Source: Jiangella mangrovi (GTDB taxonomy: Bacteria > Actinomycetota > Actinomycetes > Jiangellales > Jiangellaceae). Taken from it: a DNA stretch of 64,000 bases. Under the pieces are notes generated by a model. The model worked only from the letters and a program-made list of their open reading frames with translations. It searched no databases and was not told the DNA's origin. A program made the translations under genes and the position numbers. The first letter of the stretch is position 1. Each line of letters starts with the position of its first letter. Location of the stretch: the NCBI RefSeq assembly GCF_014204975.1, contig NZ_JACHMM010000001.1:2108001-2172000 (forward strand). Reading direction: 5' to 3'. This document shows positions 33,225 through 41,926 of the stretch, piece after piece.

Positions 33225-33851
33225 ATGTCGTCCCTGCTGCATCTCTCCGCCTCGCCCCGCGGCACCGCCTCGGAATCGCTGGACCTGGCGAACGACTTCG
33301 TCGCCGCCTACCGGGAGGCCCACCCGGACCACGCCGTCACCCGGTGGGACCTGTGGGACGGCACGCTGCCGGAGTTCGGCCCGACGGCGGCGCACGCCAA
33401 GATGGCGGTTTTCGGCGGGCAGGACCTCGACGCCGCGCAGCGCGAGGTGTGGCAGCACGTCACAGCCGCGTTCGCCCGCTTCGACGCCGCCGACCACTAC
33501 CTGTTCAGTGTCCCGATGTGGAACCACGGCGTGCCGTACGTGCTCAAGCAGTTCATCGACGTCGTGAGCCAGCCCGGCCTGGTGTTCGCGTTCGACCCGG
33601 CCGACGGCTACCGGGGACTGCTGCGCGGCAAGAAGGCGGTCATCGTCTACACGAGCGCCGTGTACGCGCCCGGCCGCGGCCCGGCGTTCGGTGCGGACTT
33701 CCAGACCTCGTACCTGGAGGGCTGGCTGCGCTGGGCCGGCGTGGACGACGTCCGGACGATCGAGCTGCGGCCCGACGCGACGACGGGCGACGTGGCCGCC
33801 GGGCGGGCCACCGCGAGACGGCAGGCGCGCGCCGTCGCCGCCGGGCTGTGA
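33225..33851 (+). CDS. FMN-dependent NADH:quinone/azo oxidoreductase
   Basis: This 208-residue flavodoxin-fold enzyme of the AzoR family reduces quinones and azo compounds with FMN and NAD(P)H. The N-terminal LLHLSASPRGTASESL is the FMN-phosphate loop, and FSVPMWNHGVPYVLKQFIDVV and the VYTSAVYAPG segment match the isoalloxazine-binding loops. ATG at 33225 follows AAAGGA. It is divergent from the TetR gene across two palindromes, suggesting induction by quinone-like or electrophilic compounds. Confidence 0.92.
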   Translation: MSSLLHLSASPRGTASESLDLANDFVAAYREAHPDHAVTRWDLWDGTLPEFGPTAAHAKMAVFGGQDLDAAQREVWQHVTAAFARFDAADHYLFSVPMWNHGVPYVLKQFIDVVSQPGLVFAFDPADGYRGLLRGKKAVIVYTSAVYAPGRGPAFGADFQTSYLEGWLRWAGVDDVRTIELRPDATTGDVAAGRATARRQARAVAAGL

Positions 33852-33854
33852 CGG

Positions 33855-34718
33855 TTACTTGAGCAGCTTGGACATGCGCCGGTCGGCGAGGATCTTGCCG
33901 CCGGTCTGGCAGGTGGCGCAGTACTGCAGCGAGGAGTCGGCGAAGGACACCTCGCGGACGACGTCGCCGCAGACCGGGCAGGTCTCGCCCGTGCGGCCGT
34001 GCACCCGCATGTTGGTGCGCTTGCTGTCCTTGAGGTCCTTGGCGGCGAGTCCCTCGGCCCGCTTCAGCGCCGTCGTCAGCTCGTCGATGATGACGGCGTG
34101 CAGGTTCGCCACGCCGTCGGCGTCGAGGGCGGACGACGGCTGGAACGGCGACAGCTTCGCGGCGTGCAGCACCTCGTCGGAGTAGGCGTTGCCGATGCCG
34201 GCGATGACCGCCTGGTCGCGCAGGACGCCCTTGATCTGGGCCCGGCCGGCCTTCGTGAGGATCTGCTGCAGGCGGTCGATGGTGAACTCGTCGGAGAGCG
34301 GGTCGACGCCGAGGCGGGCGATGCCGGGCACGTCGGCGGGGTCGCGCACCACGTAGACCGCCAGCCGCTTGCGGGTGCCGGCCTCGGTGAGGTCGAAGCC
34401 GGACTCGTCGTCGAGGTGGACGCGCAGCGCGAGCGGCCCGCTGCCCGGCTTGGGCGGCTTCGGCGAGAGCGCGTCGCTCCAGCGCAGCCAGCCGGCCCGG
34501 GCGAGGTGGATGACGAGGTGCACGCCGTCGCAGTCGAGGTCGACGAATTTGCCGTGGCGGCTCACGCTGGTGACGGTGAGCCCGCCGAGCGCCGTGAGGG
34601 GCGGGTCGAAGGTCTTGAGCACGCTGATGGCGGCGACGTCGACGCGAGCGACGGTCTTGCCCACGGCCTTCTCGCGCAGGAAGGCGGCGAGCGCTTCGAC
34701 CTCCGGCAGTTCCGGCAT
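33855..34718 (-). CDS. Fpg/Nei-family DNA glycosylase
   Basis: This 287-residue base-excision enzyme removes oxidised bases and cuts the abasic site. It begins PELPEVEALAAFLREKAVGK, giving the catalytic Pro2 and Glu3. It has the helix-two-turn-helix region GIGNAYSDEVLHAAKLSPFQP and a C-terminal zinc finger with CPVCGD and YCATC. The N-terminus looks like Fpg rather than Nei. It lies 4 bp after aat on the same strand. It is a paralogue of the Nei-type gene 2.3 kb away. Confidence 0.93.
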   Translation of the reverse strand: MPELPEVEALAAFLREKAVGKTVARVDVAAISVLKTFDPPLTALGGLTVTSVSRHGKFVDLDCDGVHLVIHLARAGWLRWSDALSPKPPKPGSGPLALRVHLDDESGFDLTEAGTRKRLAVYVVRDPADVPGIARLGVDPLSDEFTIDRLQQILTKAGRAQIKGVLRDQAVIAGIGNAYSDEVLHAAKLSPFQPSSALDADGVANLHAVIIDELTTALKRAEGLAAKDLKDSKRTNMRVHGRTGETCPVCGDVVREVSFADSSLQYCATCQTGGKILADRRMSKLLK

Positions 34719-34722
34719 GGGT

Positions 34723-35436
34723 TCAGTGTGCCCTGTGCGCGGCGCGTTCGGCGAACGCCGGGGGGAGCGGCAGCTCGAGGGCGCGGCGCAGCCGGCTGAG
34801 GTACTCGGGCCGCGGGATCTCGACGACGCCGAGGCTGGCGAGGTGGCGCGTACCCCACTGCACGTCGAGCAGCCGGCCGACGGGGTGTTCGGCGCGCATG
34901 ATCTCGACCAGCGCGACGAGGGCGACCTTGGAGGCGTCGCGGCCCCACCGCTGGCGCGCGTGGAACATCGACTCGCCCGCGAACAGCCCGCCGATCGCGA
35001 CGCCGTAGAGCCCGCCGGCCAACCGGCCGTCGGCGGTCCACGCCTCGACGGAGTGCGCCCAGCCGAGCCGGTGCAGCCGCTCGTAGGCCTTGCGGATGTC
35101 GTCGCTGATCCAGGCGCCCGGCCGGGTGGGGTCGGCGCACGCCTCGATGACGTCGTGGAAGGCGGTGTCGACGCGCACCTCGAACCTGTGGGTCGACTGC
35201 CGCAGCGACCGCGACACCTTGAGCCCGCCCATGGGCAGCACGCCGCGCGGGTTCGGCGACCACCAGGCGAGGTCGGTGGCGCGGCCGAGAAGTTGGTCGA
35301 CCGGCATGGGGAACAGGCCGTTGCGGTACGCCGCCAGCAGCGTCCCCGGCTCGAGATCGGCGCCGAACGCGACGAGGTCGTCGTCGCCGGACGTGCTCGG
35401 CAGCTCCCATCGCGTCGGCGGTGGCTCGACGGGCAC
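34723..35436 (-). CDS. aat: leucyl/phenylalanyl-tRNA--protein transferase
   Basis: This 237-residue enzyme attaches Leu or Phe to N-terminal Lys or Arg of proteins, feeding the ClpS-ClpAP N-degron pathway. It has LVAFGADLEPGTLLAAYRNGLFPMP, WWSPNPRGVLPM, the catalytic-region GGLYGVAIGGLFAGESMFH and LLDVQWGTRHLASLGVVEIPR. The GTG at 35436 is chosen over the GTG at 35460 because GGAAGGAGG lies immediately upstream at ideal spacing. It forms a tight pair with the Fpg-like gene. Confidence 0.94.
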   Translation of the reverse strand: MPVEPPPTRWELPSTSGDDDLVAFGADLEPGTLLAAYRNGLFPMPVDQLLGRATDLAWWSPNPRGVLPMGGLKVSRSLRQSTHRFEVRVDTAFHDVIEACADPTRPGAWISDDIRKAYERLHRLGWAHSVEAWTADGRLAGGLYGVAIGGLFAGESMFHARQRWGRDASKVALVALVEIMRAEHPVGRLLDVQWGTRHLASLGVVEIPRPEYLSRLRRALELPLPPAFAERAAHRAH

Positions 35437-35521
35437 AGGCCCTCCTTCCGGCACCGTCACGACTACTGCGGTCCTTCGTCAGCGTAATCCGATCGCGGGC
35501 GCGCGCACGTACAGTGGAGGC

Positions 35522-36214
35522 ATGGGTGTGCGACGGACCATCGGTACCTGGGCGGGCACGACCGCGGCGCGCCGGGCCGCGCCCCTCGTGGCCGCGCGTG
35601 GTGCGAACCAGTTCATGTCCCGGGCCATCGAGGGCTTCCCCGGTTTCCCGGGTGCACGCGAGATCGCCCGCCGGCACCTCGACAAGCGCGGCGACGTCGA
35701 GCTCGCCATCCGCGACGTCGTCGAGCAGCACGTCCGGCTGGCCGGCGTGCAGGGTTTCGTCACCAACGTCGGCGGCGTCGTCGCCATGCCGGTGACGGTC
35801 CCCGCCAACATCGCCGGCATCGCCATCCTGCACCTGCGCATGGCCGCCGCCATCGCGCACCTGCGCGGCTACGACCTCGCCGACCCCCGGGTCCGCACGG
35901 CGGCGCTCGTCACTCTGCTCGGCCGCGACGGCGTCGAGGAGTCGCTGCGCGGGCGCGACCTCCCGGGCCGGCCGTTCGACATCGCCACCGGCATCAACGA
36001 GCCCGACCCCGCGGTCGTCGAGCGCGCGGTCGCCGCCGTCACGTCGCAGCTGGTGGCCCGCATCGGCGGCAAGCACGCGACGCTGGCCCTGGTGCGCCGG
36101 GTGCCGCTGGTCGGCGGCGCGGTCGCCGCGGGCATCGACGCCTTCTCGACCTACGCGATCGGCAAGTTCGCCGGCCGCGAGTTCCCCTCCAACGTCACCG
36201 TCGAGCGCGCCTGA
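35522..36214 (+). CDS. EcsC-family protein
   Basis: This 230-residue protein is related to EcsC. It has a conserved central stretch (VQGFVTNVGGVVAMPVTVPANIAG) and a C-terminal glycine-rich helix (VRRVPLVGGAVAAGIDAFSTYAIGKFA), both hydrophobic enough to associate with membranes. The ATG at 35522 is used; the frame is open further upstream but lacks family sequence. It is divergent from aat. EcsC proteins have no established reaction, so the function is unknown. Confidence 0.87.
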   Translation: MGVRRTIGTWAGTTAARRAAPLVAARGANQFMSRAIEGFPGFPGAREIARRHLDKRGDVELAIRDVVEQHVRLAGVQGFVTNVGGVVAMPVTVPANIAGIAILHLRMAAAIAHLRGYDLADPRVRTAALVTLLGRDGVEESLRGRDLPGRPFDIATGINEPDPAVVERAVAAVTSQLVARIGGKHATLALVRRVPLVGGAVAAGIDAFSTYAIGKFAGREFPSNVTVERA

Positions 36215-36259
36215 CACTCGGGCCAGATCGAGGGGCATACGCTATTCTGTAAGCAAGCT

Positions 36260-36320
36260 GACCGCTTCGGAGCGGTCGGAAGTAGGGCCGAGGAACCCGG
36301 GGTATACCGGGGCCTCGGCC
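36260..36320 (+). ncRNA. candidate structured RNA next to a DUF3800 gene
   Basis: Two hairpins lie between convergent genes. GACCGCT (36260-36266) pairs with AGCGGTC (36271-36277) around the loop TCGG. GGCCGAGG (36286-36293) pairs with CCTCGGCC (36313-36320), enclosing CCCGG/CCGGG around GGTATA. Several conserved RNA motifs (the DUF3800-I and later series) are known from comparative genomics to lie beside DUF3800 genes, and this has the right position. A plain bidirectional terminator is the alternative. The transcribed strand is not certain; a weak TATTCT at 36243 would favour plus. Confidence 0.5.
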
Positions 36321-36328
36321 TCGCGCTT

Positions 36329-36889
36329 TCAGTCGACCTCGATGCGGTGCTCGGTCACTCCATCCGCGATGATCAGCTTGTACTGAGGCTCACCGGCCTC
36401 GGCAGCGCCGACGGCACCAGCGACCAGGTCCGCTACCCAAAGCAGCGGCTCATTGACGGCGTGCTCGTGCTCGACGCGGATCTCACTGATCAGGTGGGCG
36501 GCACGAAACGCGCGCACCGCTGCGATGTCTCGTCCGTCACTCACCGGGTCGCGCGACTCCAGCCAGGCGTGCTCGACACCTTGGTTCTCGAGCTGGGTCA
36601 GCAGCTCGTGGAGGCACTTGCGGCGGGCGCGTTCCTGCCGTCGCGGATCGATCCCGGCACCCACGACCACGAGGTGGTTCAGGCGTAGCCCGAGGACGAA
36701 GGCCGCTGCCTTGCGCCGGTCGGCAGGAACTTGGTCACGCCAGTGGAATCGTGGCTGGGAACCCTTGCCGAGCAGACGCGCCTCCACACGCACCGACGTC
36801 ATGTCGGCCTCGTCGATCAGGAGCGCGGCAAGGACGTACACGTTCGCCGACGTCCGAATGGATTCGTCGGCGAAGGCATGGAGGGGCAT
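36329..36889 (-). CDS. DUF3800-like protein
   Basis: This 186-residue protein begins MPLHAFADESIRTSANVYVLAALLID. Its N-terminal acidic ADES motif and the later LLWVADLVAGAV segment match the RNase H-like DUF3800 family, whose members are often mobile or defence-associated. Acidic residues in DES and VADLV are candidate metal ligands. The molecular function is not known. The adjacent structured intergenic RNA and the lower GC of this gene relative to its neighbours hint at an acquired unit. Confidence 0.78.
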   Translation of the reverse strand: MPLHAFADESIRTSANVYVLAALLIDEADMTSVRVEARLLGKGSQPRFHWRDQVPADRRKAAAFVLGLRLNHLVVVGAGIDPRRQERARRKCLHELLTQLENQGVEHAWLESRDPVSDGRDIAAVRAFRAAHLISEIRVEHEHAVNEPLLWVADLVAGAVGAAEAGEPQYKLIIADGVTEHRIEVD

Positions 36890-36978
36890 GCGGCAGCAAA
36901 CCTTTCGGTCACGTGACGAGCCCCCTCGTCTTCCCCAGAAAGGTTATGGCGTTCAGGTCCCGGGCCGCATCTCGGCGG

Positions 36979-37767
36979 TCAGGGAGCCGGCTGGCAGCGC
37001 GGGCACCAGAAGCTGACCCGGTCCTGCGGCGCGGTGCCGATGGAGCCGGTGCGGATCGGGGTGCCGCACTTCCAGCACGGCCGCCGCGCCCGGCGGTACA
37101 CCCAGTGCTGCCTGCCCGGCCGCGGATCGCCGGTCGTCACCTGGCGGCGGGTCTCGATGCCCGCGTGCAGCAGCCGGTGCGCGTCGTCGACGAGCGCCGG
37201 AAGGTCCGCCACCGCGGAGACCGGCGCGTACGGCGACACCGCGGCCAGGAAGCACAGCTCGGCCATGTACATGTTGCCGATGCCGGCCAGCACCCGCTGG
37301 TCCAGCAGCGCCTCGCCGACGGGCCGCGACGGAGTGCGCAGCAGCCGCGCCAGCGCCTCGTCCGCGGACCAGTCCGCCCCGAGCAGATCCGGGCCGAGGT
37401 GGCCGACGACGGTGGACTCGTCGGACGTGCGGATCAGTTCGACGACGGGGAGCCGGTAGCCGACCGCCTCGCGCTTCGCCGTCGCCAGCACGACCCGGAT
37501 CTGGAACACCGGCCCGCCACGCCATGGCTGCCCGGCGCCGAACACCCGCCAGGCGCCGTCCATGCGCAGATGCGTGTGCAACGTCAGCTCGCCGCTGATC
37601 CGGGTGAGCAGGTGCTTGCCGCGCGCCACCGACTCGACCACCGTGCGCCCGGAGAGGTTGGTCGTGGCCAGCCGCGGCACCCGGAAGTCGGTGCGGACCA
37701 GGACGTCGCCGGCCAGCGCGTCGTGCAGCCTCCGGGTGGCGAGCCAGACGGTGTCGCCTTCGGGCAT
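36979..37767 (-). CDS. nei: endonuclease VIII-type DNA glycosylase
   Basis: This 262-residue Nei-family enzyme starts PEGDTVWLATRRLHDALAG, the typical actinobacterial Nei2 N-terminus with catalytic Pro2-Glu3. It has THLRMDGAWRVF, the H2TH region LAGIGNMYMAELCFLAAVSPYAPV and a zinc finger CWKCGT with WCPRC. It removes oxidised pyrimidines, and similar enzymes act on bubble or single-stranded DNA. It is the second Fpg/Nei paralogue in this stretch. Confidence 0.93.
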   Translation of the reverse strand: MPEGDTVWLATRRLHDALAGDVLVRTDFRVPRLATTNLSGRTVVESVARGKHLLTRISGELTLHTHLRMDGAWRVFGAGQPWRGGPVFQIRVVLATAKREAVGYRLPVVELIRTSDESTVVGHLGPDLLGADWSADEALARLLRTPSRPVGEALLDQRVLAGIGNMYMAELCFLAAVSPYAPVSAVADLPALVDDAHRLLHAGIETRRQVTTGDPRPGRQHWVYRRARRPCWKCGTPIRTGSIGTAPQDRVSFWCPRCQPAP

Positions 37768-37847
37768 GCCTCACCCTCGCACACGACACCGACAAACCCC
37801 TCGTCAAGCCGGACCAGGCTGGCTACGATGCTGGTCAGGAGCCCACC

Positions 37848-38171
37848 ATGGAGTCGCATTTCCACGACCTCACCCGGGCGTTGCGCAGGCGCTGGCCCGG
37901 TGGCCGGTCCGCGCCCGTCGTCATGGCCGACCCGTTCGAGACGCTTACCGTCCAGCTCCGCCTCACCCGCGTCGTCGGCGAGATCCGCCGGCTCGAGCGC
38001 GACCAGGGCCGCTGGGCGCGAGCCCATCACCTGGCCGCGGCCACCCGCGCGTACGACGACCTGCTGGCCGACGCCGCGCGGCTGGCCGGGCTGCCGCTTC
38101 CCGACGCGCCGCCCGCGATCCGGCGGCTGATGATCGAGAGCGCCCTCAGGCACGACGGCTGGGAGTGGTGA
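37848..38171 (+). CDS. hypothetical small basic protein (107 aa)
   Basis: This short soluble protein is rich in Arg and Ala, with helix-forming sequence such as RLTRVVGEIRRLERDQGRWARAH and an HDGWEW C-terminus. ATG at 37848 follows AGGAG at six bases, supporting translation. It is divergent from nei and convergent with ogt. No domain is recognised. Confidence 0.72.
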   Translation: MESHFHDLTRALRRRWPGGRSAPVVMADPFETLTVQLRLTRVVGEIRRLERDQGRWARAHHLAAATRAYDDLLADAARLAGLPLPDAPPAIRRLMIESALRHDGWEW

Positions 38172-38186
38172 CGGGCGCCGACGGCG

Positions 38187-38660
38187 TCAGCGTGCGGTGA
38201 CCTCGAGGTCCAGCAGCGCCCGCTTGCGCTCCAGACCCCAGGCGTACCCCGTCAGCACGCCGGACGAGCCGACCACGCGGTGGCAGGGGACGATGACGGA
38301 GATCGGGTTGCGGCCGTTCGCGGCGCCCACCGCACGCGACGCCGTCGGGCGGCCCAGCTGCTCGGCGATCTCGCGGTAGCTGCGGGTCTCGCCGTACGGG
38401 ATCGCCCGCAGCGCCGCCCAGACCTGCTGCTGGAACGGGGTGCCGACGGGGTTGAGCGGCAGCGAGAACTCCCGCAGCTCGCCGGCGAAGTACGCGGCCA
38501 GCTGCTCGCGGGCCGCGGCGAACGAGGTGTCGTCCTCGACCCAGCCGGGCAGGTCGAGCACAGCGGGCCGCTCCATGTAGAGGCCGGTCAGCGCGGTTCC
38601 GTCGCCGGTGAGCCAGAGCGTGCCGACGGGGCTGTCGATGGTGGTCCAGTACGTGGTCAT
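38187..38660 (-). CDS. ogt: methylated-DNA--protein-cysteine methyltransferase
   Basis: This 157-residue suicide repair protein removes O6-alkyl groups from guanine. The acceptor is Cys126 in VIVPCHRVVGSSGVLTGYAWG. The HTH helix with YREIAEQLGRPTASRAVGAANG and the arginine finger are present. The ATG at 38660 follows AAAGG. A longer open frame upstream belongs to the next gene read in another frame. It lies 10 bp after the adaA-alkA stop, so the two form an alkylation-repair operon. Confidence 0.96.
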   Translation of the reverse strand: MTTYWTTIDSPVGTLWLTGDGTALTGLYMERPAVLDLPGWVEDDTSFAAAREQLAAYFAGELREFSLPLNPVGTPFQQQVWAALRAIPYGETRSYREIAEQLGRPTASRAVGAANGRNPISVIVPCHRVVGSSGVLTGYAWGLERKRALLDLEVTAR

Positions 38661-38670
38661 GATCTGCCTT

Positions 38671-40110
38671 TCAGAGGGTGGACCAGACATGCAGCAGCGC
38701 GTACGAGCGCCACGGCCGCCAGTTCTCGGCCAGGTCGGCGACCGCCCGCGGATCGGACGGCAGCCCGAGCCCGGCCATGGCGTGCTTGACGCCGAGGTCG
38801 GTGGGAAGGAAGACATCGGGATCGGCGAGCGCCCGCATGCGCACGTAGCGAGCCGTCCACGGGCCGATGCCGGGCACGTCGAGCAGCTGCCGCTCGGCCT
38901 CGTCGCGGTCGACGCCGGGATCGAGGCGGAGGCTGCAGTCGGCCAGCCGGCTGGTCAGCTCGTGCAGCGTGCGCTGCCGGCTGCGTGGCATGGGGAACGA
39001 CGACGGGTCGACGGAGGCCAGGACGGACGCCGTCGGGAACGCATGGGTGACGGTGCCGACCGGCGCGTCCAGCGGCTTGCCGTGCTCGGCCACCAGCCGG
39101 CCGGCGACGGTGCGCGCCGCCAGCACGGAGATCTGCTGGCCCAGCACCCCGCGGACCGCGAGCTCGTCGCCGTCGACGGTGCCCGGGACCCGCCGCCCCG
39201 GGTGCGCGGCCACCAGCGGGCCGAGCGCGGGGTCGGCGCCGAGCAGGTCGTCGACGGCCTGGGGGTCGGCGTCGAGGTCCAGCACCCGGCGGCAGCGGGC
39301 CACCGCCGCCGTCAGGTCGCGCGGGTCGGCCAGCCGGAGCGTCGCCTGCACGTAGCCGTCCCGCGGCGTCAGCTCGGCGACCCCCGTGCCGTGCGGCAGC
39401 GTCAGGCTGCGCCGGTAGGTGTCGCCGTCGACCTCCTCGATGCCGGGCACCGCCCGCGGCGCCAGGAAGTCGAGCACGCCGCGGAGGTCGGCCGGCTGCC
39501 GGTAGGCCAGCCGCAGTTCGATGGTGCCCGGGGTCTTGTGCCGGCCGGCCCGGCGCGCTCTGCCGCGCAGCTCGCTCGGCGTAAGCGCGTAGACCTCGCG
39601 GATCGTGTCGTTGAACTGGCGGATGCTCGAGAACCCGGCGGCGAAGCCGATCTCGGTGACCGGCAGCTCGGTGGTCTCGAGGAGCACCCGCGCCGTGTGC
39701 GCGCGCTGCGACCGCGCCAGCCGCAGCGGGCCGGCGCCGACCTCCTCGACCAGCGTCCGGTGCACCTGGCGCTCGCTGTAGCCCAGCCGGCCCGCGAGCC
39801 CCGCCACGCCGTCGCGGTCGACGACGCCGTCGGCGATCAGGCGCATCGCCCGGCCGACGACGTCGGCGCGGACGTTCCACTCCGCCGAGCCCGGCGTCGC
39901 GTCGGGCCGGCAGCGCCGGCAGGCCCGGAAGCCGGCCGTCTGCGCCTGCGCGGCGGTGCGGTAGAAGTGCACGTTCTGGCGCTTCGGGGTCATGGCCGGG
40001 CAGCTCGGGCGGCAGTAGATGCCGGTCGAGGTGACGCCGATGTAGAAGACACCGTCGAATCGGGCGTCGCGGCCCTGAACTGCGCGGTAACACGCCTCTT
40101 CATCCAGCAT
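38671..40110 (-). CDS. AdaA-AlkA fusion: methyl-sensing regulator and 3-methyladenine DNA glycosylase
   Basis: This 479-residue fusion has three parts. Residues about 1-75 form the Ada zinc domain with Cys33, Cys37, Cys64 and Cys67, where Cys33 (GIYCRPSC) should accept methyl from phosphotriesters. Residues about 85-185 are an AraC HTH with GFAAGFSSIRQFNDTIREVY. Residues about 195-479 are AlkA: a beta domain, then the HhH-GPD motif LLDVPGIGPWTARYVRMRAL with the catalytic Asp in FLPTDLG. It should activate its own operon after alkylation and excise N3-methyladenine. Such fusions are known in actinobacteria. Confidence 0.95.
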   Translation of the reverse strand: MLDEEACYRAVQGRDARFDGVFYIGVTSTGIYCRPSCPAMTPKRQNVHFYRTAAQAQTAGFRACRRCRPDATPGSAEWNVRADVVGRAMRLIADGVVDRDGVAGLAGRLGYSERQVHRTLVEEVGAGPLRLARSQRAHTARVLLETTELPVTEIGFAAGFSSIRQFNDTIREVYALTPSELRGRARRAGRHKTPGTIELRLAYRQPADLRGVLDFLAPRAVPGIEEVDGDTYRRSLTLPHGTGVAELTPRDGYVQATLRLADPRDLTAAVARCRRVLDLDADPQAVDDLLGADPALGPLVAAHPGRRVPGTVDGDELAVRGVLGQQISVLAARTVAGRLVAEHGKPLDAPVGTVTHAFPTASVLASVDPSSFPMPRSRQRTLHELTSRLADCSLRLDPGVDRDEAERQLLDVPGIGPWTARYVRMRALADPDVFLPTDLGVKHAMAGLGLPSDPRAVADLAENWRPWRSYALLHVWSTL

Positions 40111-40296
40111 GCGTCCAGTCTCACCCGCCGGAGGCTCCGGTTTCTAGCGGGAATCGGACATGACCGTTCGAGGCGTTGCCGGCCGGCCGGGACGGCGGCG
40201 GGGCCAGGGCGTGACGGCGCCCTGACCCCTCGCGGTGTCGCGTCGGGTGCGTCCTACCAGCCAGGCGAGGTGACCTCCCGGCGACGGCACCGCGCC

Positions 40297-40327
40297 CCTC
40301 ACCCGTCCCCCGTTGAACGGGGTGAGG
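40297..40327 (-). terminator. terminator hairpin after the MurA-like gene
   Basis: CCTCACCC (40297-40304) pairs with GGGTGAGG (40320-40327), with an inner CCGTT/AACGG pairing. It lies 67 bp past the stop of the gene ending at 40394. The rest of 40111-40393 shows no gene. Confidence 0.6.
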
Positions 40328-40393
40328 TGGCACGCCACGTGGGGGTAAGTGCCCAGCCGCGCCCGGTTGTGACACGGAATCGGAAGAAATCGG

Positions 40394-41926
40394 TCAGATG
40401 TCGCGGAACGCCTCGATGCGGGCGCCGAGCACGGACAGCCGGGCGGCCAGGTCCTCGTAGCCGCGGTTGATGACGTACACGTTGCGCAGCACCGACGTGC
40501 CCTTCGCGGCCATCATCGCCAGCAGCACCACGACGGCCGGACGCAGCGCCGGCGGGCAGATGATCTCCGTCCCGGACCACCGCGTCGGACCCTCGACCAG
40601 CACCCGGTGCGGGTCGAGCAGCGTGACGTTGCCGCCGAGCTTCGTCAGCTCGGTGAGGTAGATGGCGCGGTTCTCGTAGACCCAGTCGTGGATCATCGTC
40701 TGGCCGTTGGCCGTGGCCGCGATGAGCGCGAAGAACGGCAGGTTGTCGATGTTCAGGCCGGGGAACGGCATCGGGTGGATCTTGTCGTGCGGCGCGCGCA
40801 GGTTCGACGGGCGCACCGTGAGGTCGACCAGGCGCGTCTCGCCGTTCGCCGCGACGTACTCGCCGCTGCGGTCGTAGTCGAGACCCATCTCTTCGAGCAG
40901 CGCGAGCTCGATCTCGAGGAACTCGATGGGCGCCCGGCGCACCGTGATCTCCGAGCCCGTGACGATGGCGGCGGCCAGCAGGCTCATCGCCTCGATCGGG
41001 TCCTCGGACGGCGCGTAGTCGACGTCGACGTCGATCTCGGAACGCCCGTGCACCGTCAGCGTCGTGGTGCCGATGCCCTCGATGCGCACGCCGAGGCGGG
41101 TCAGGAAGAAACAGAGGTCCTGGACCATGTAGTTGGAGCTGGCGTTGCGGATGACGGTGACGCCCTCGTCGCGCGCGGCCGCCATGAGGGCGTTCTCGGT
41201 GACGGTGTCGCCGCGCTCGATCAGCACGATGGGCCGGTGCGGCGACATCGAGCGGTCGACCTCGGCGTGGTAGTAGCCACCGGTCGCCTTCAGCTCGAGG
41301 CCGAACGGGCGCAGCGCGGACATGTGCGGCTCGACAGTGCGGGTGCCGAGGTTGCAGCCCCCGGCGTAGGGCAGCTTGAACCGGACCTCGCGGTGCAGCA
41401 GCGGACCGAGGAACATGATGACGCTGCGGGTGCGCCGGGCCGCCTCGACGTCCATGCTGTCGAGGTCGAGCCGCTCGGGCGGCGTGATCTCGAGGTCGCG
41501 GCCCCCGCCCAGCCAGCGGGTGCCGATGCCGATGCTCTGCAGCACCTCGATGATGCGGTTGACCTCTTCGATGCGCGCGATGCCGCGCAGGGTGGTCTTG
41601 CCCTTGTTCAGCAGACTGGCGCACAGCAGCGCGACGCTGGCGTTCTTGCTGGACCGCACCTCGATGCTGCCGCTGAGCCGCTGCCCGCCGCTGACCCGCA
41701 GGTGCACCGGCCCCTGCGGCGGCGCGAGCGACACGATCTGCTTGTCCAGCGACTCGCCGATGCGCGCGATCATCTCGAGGCTCAGGTTCTGCTGTCCGTG
41801 CTCGATGCGGTGGATCGCGCTCTGGCTGGTGCCGAGCGCGTCGGCGAGCTGGCTCTGGGTCCAGCCCCGGTGCTGCCGCGAGTCGCGGATCAGCCGCCCG
41901 ATCTGGCTGCGGTAGTCGTCTGCCAC
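40394..41926 (-). CDS. MurA-like enolpyruvyl transferase with N-terminal XRE HTH
   Basis: In this 510-residue fusion, residues about 1-70 form an XRE helix-turn-helix (GWTQSQLADALGTSQSAIHRIEHG). Residues about 80-510 form an EPSP-synthase-fold domain like MurA, which adds enolpyruvate to UDP-N-acetylglucosamine. The Lys-Asn of SSKNASVALL matches the MurA active site, and YAGGCNLGTRTVEPH has the catalytic-loop cysteine that fosfomycin targets. It begins with GTG and has no clear ribosome-binding site, so the mRNA may be leaderless. Similar fusions occur as second MurA copies in actinomycetes. Whether it still catalyses or acts as a regulator is unclear. Confidence 0.92.
   Translation of the reverse strand: MADDYRSQIGRLIRDSRQHRGWTQSQLADALGTSQSAIHRIEHGQQNLSLEMIARIGESLDKQIVSLAPPQGPVHLRVSGGQRLSGSIEVRSSKNASVALLCASLLNKGKTTLRGIARIEEVNRIIEVLQSIGIGTRWLGGGRDLEITPPERLDLDSMDVEAARRTRSVIMFLGPLLHREVRFKLPYAGGCNLGTRTVEPHMSALRPFGLELKATGGYYHAEVDRSMSPHRPIVLIERGDTVTENALMAAARDEGVTVIRNASSNYMVQDLCFFLTRLGVRIEGIGTTTLTVHGRSEIDVDVDYAPSEDPIEAMSLLAAAIVTGSEITVRRAPIEFLEIELALLEEMGLDYDRSGEYVAANGETRLVDLTVRPSNLRAPHDKIHPMPFPGLNIDNLPFFALIAATANGQTMIHDWVYENRAIYLTELTKLGGNVTLLDPHRVLVEGPTRWSGTEIICPPALRPAVVVLLAMMAAKGTSVLRNVYVINRGYEDLAARLSVLGARIEAFRDI

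Noticed and set aside
35090..35521. Long upstream extension of the EcsC-like frame
   Set aside because: The extension runs antisense across aat and lacks family sequence; the ATG at 35522 fits the divergent layout.
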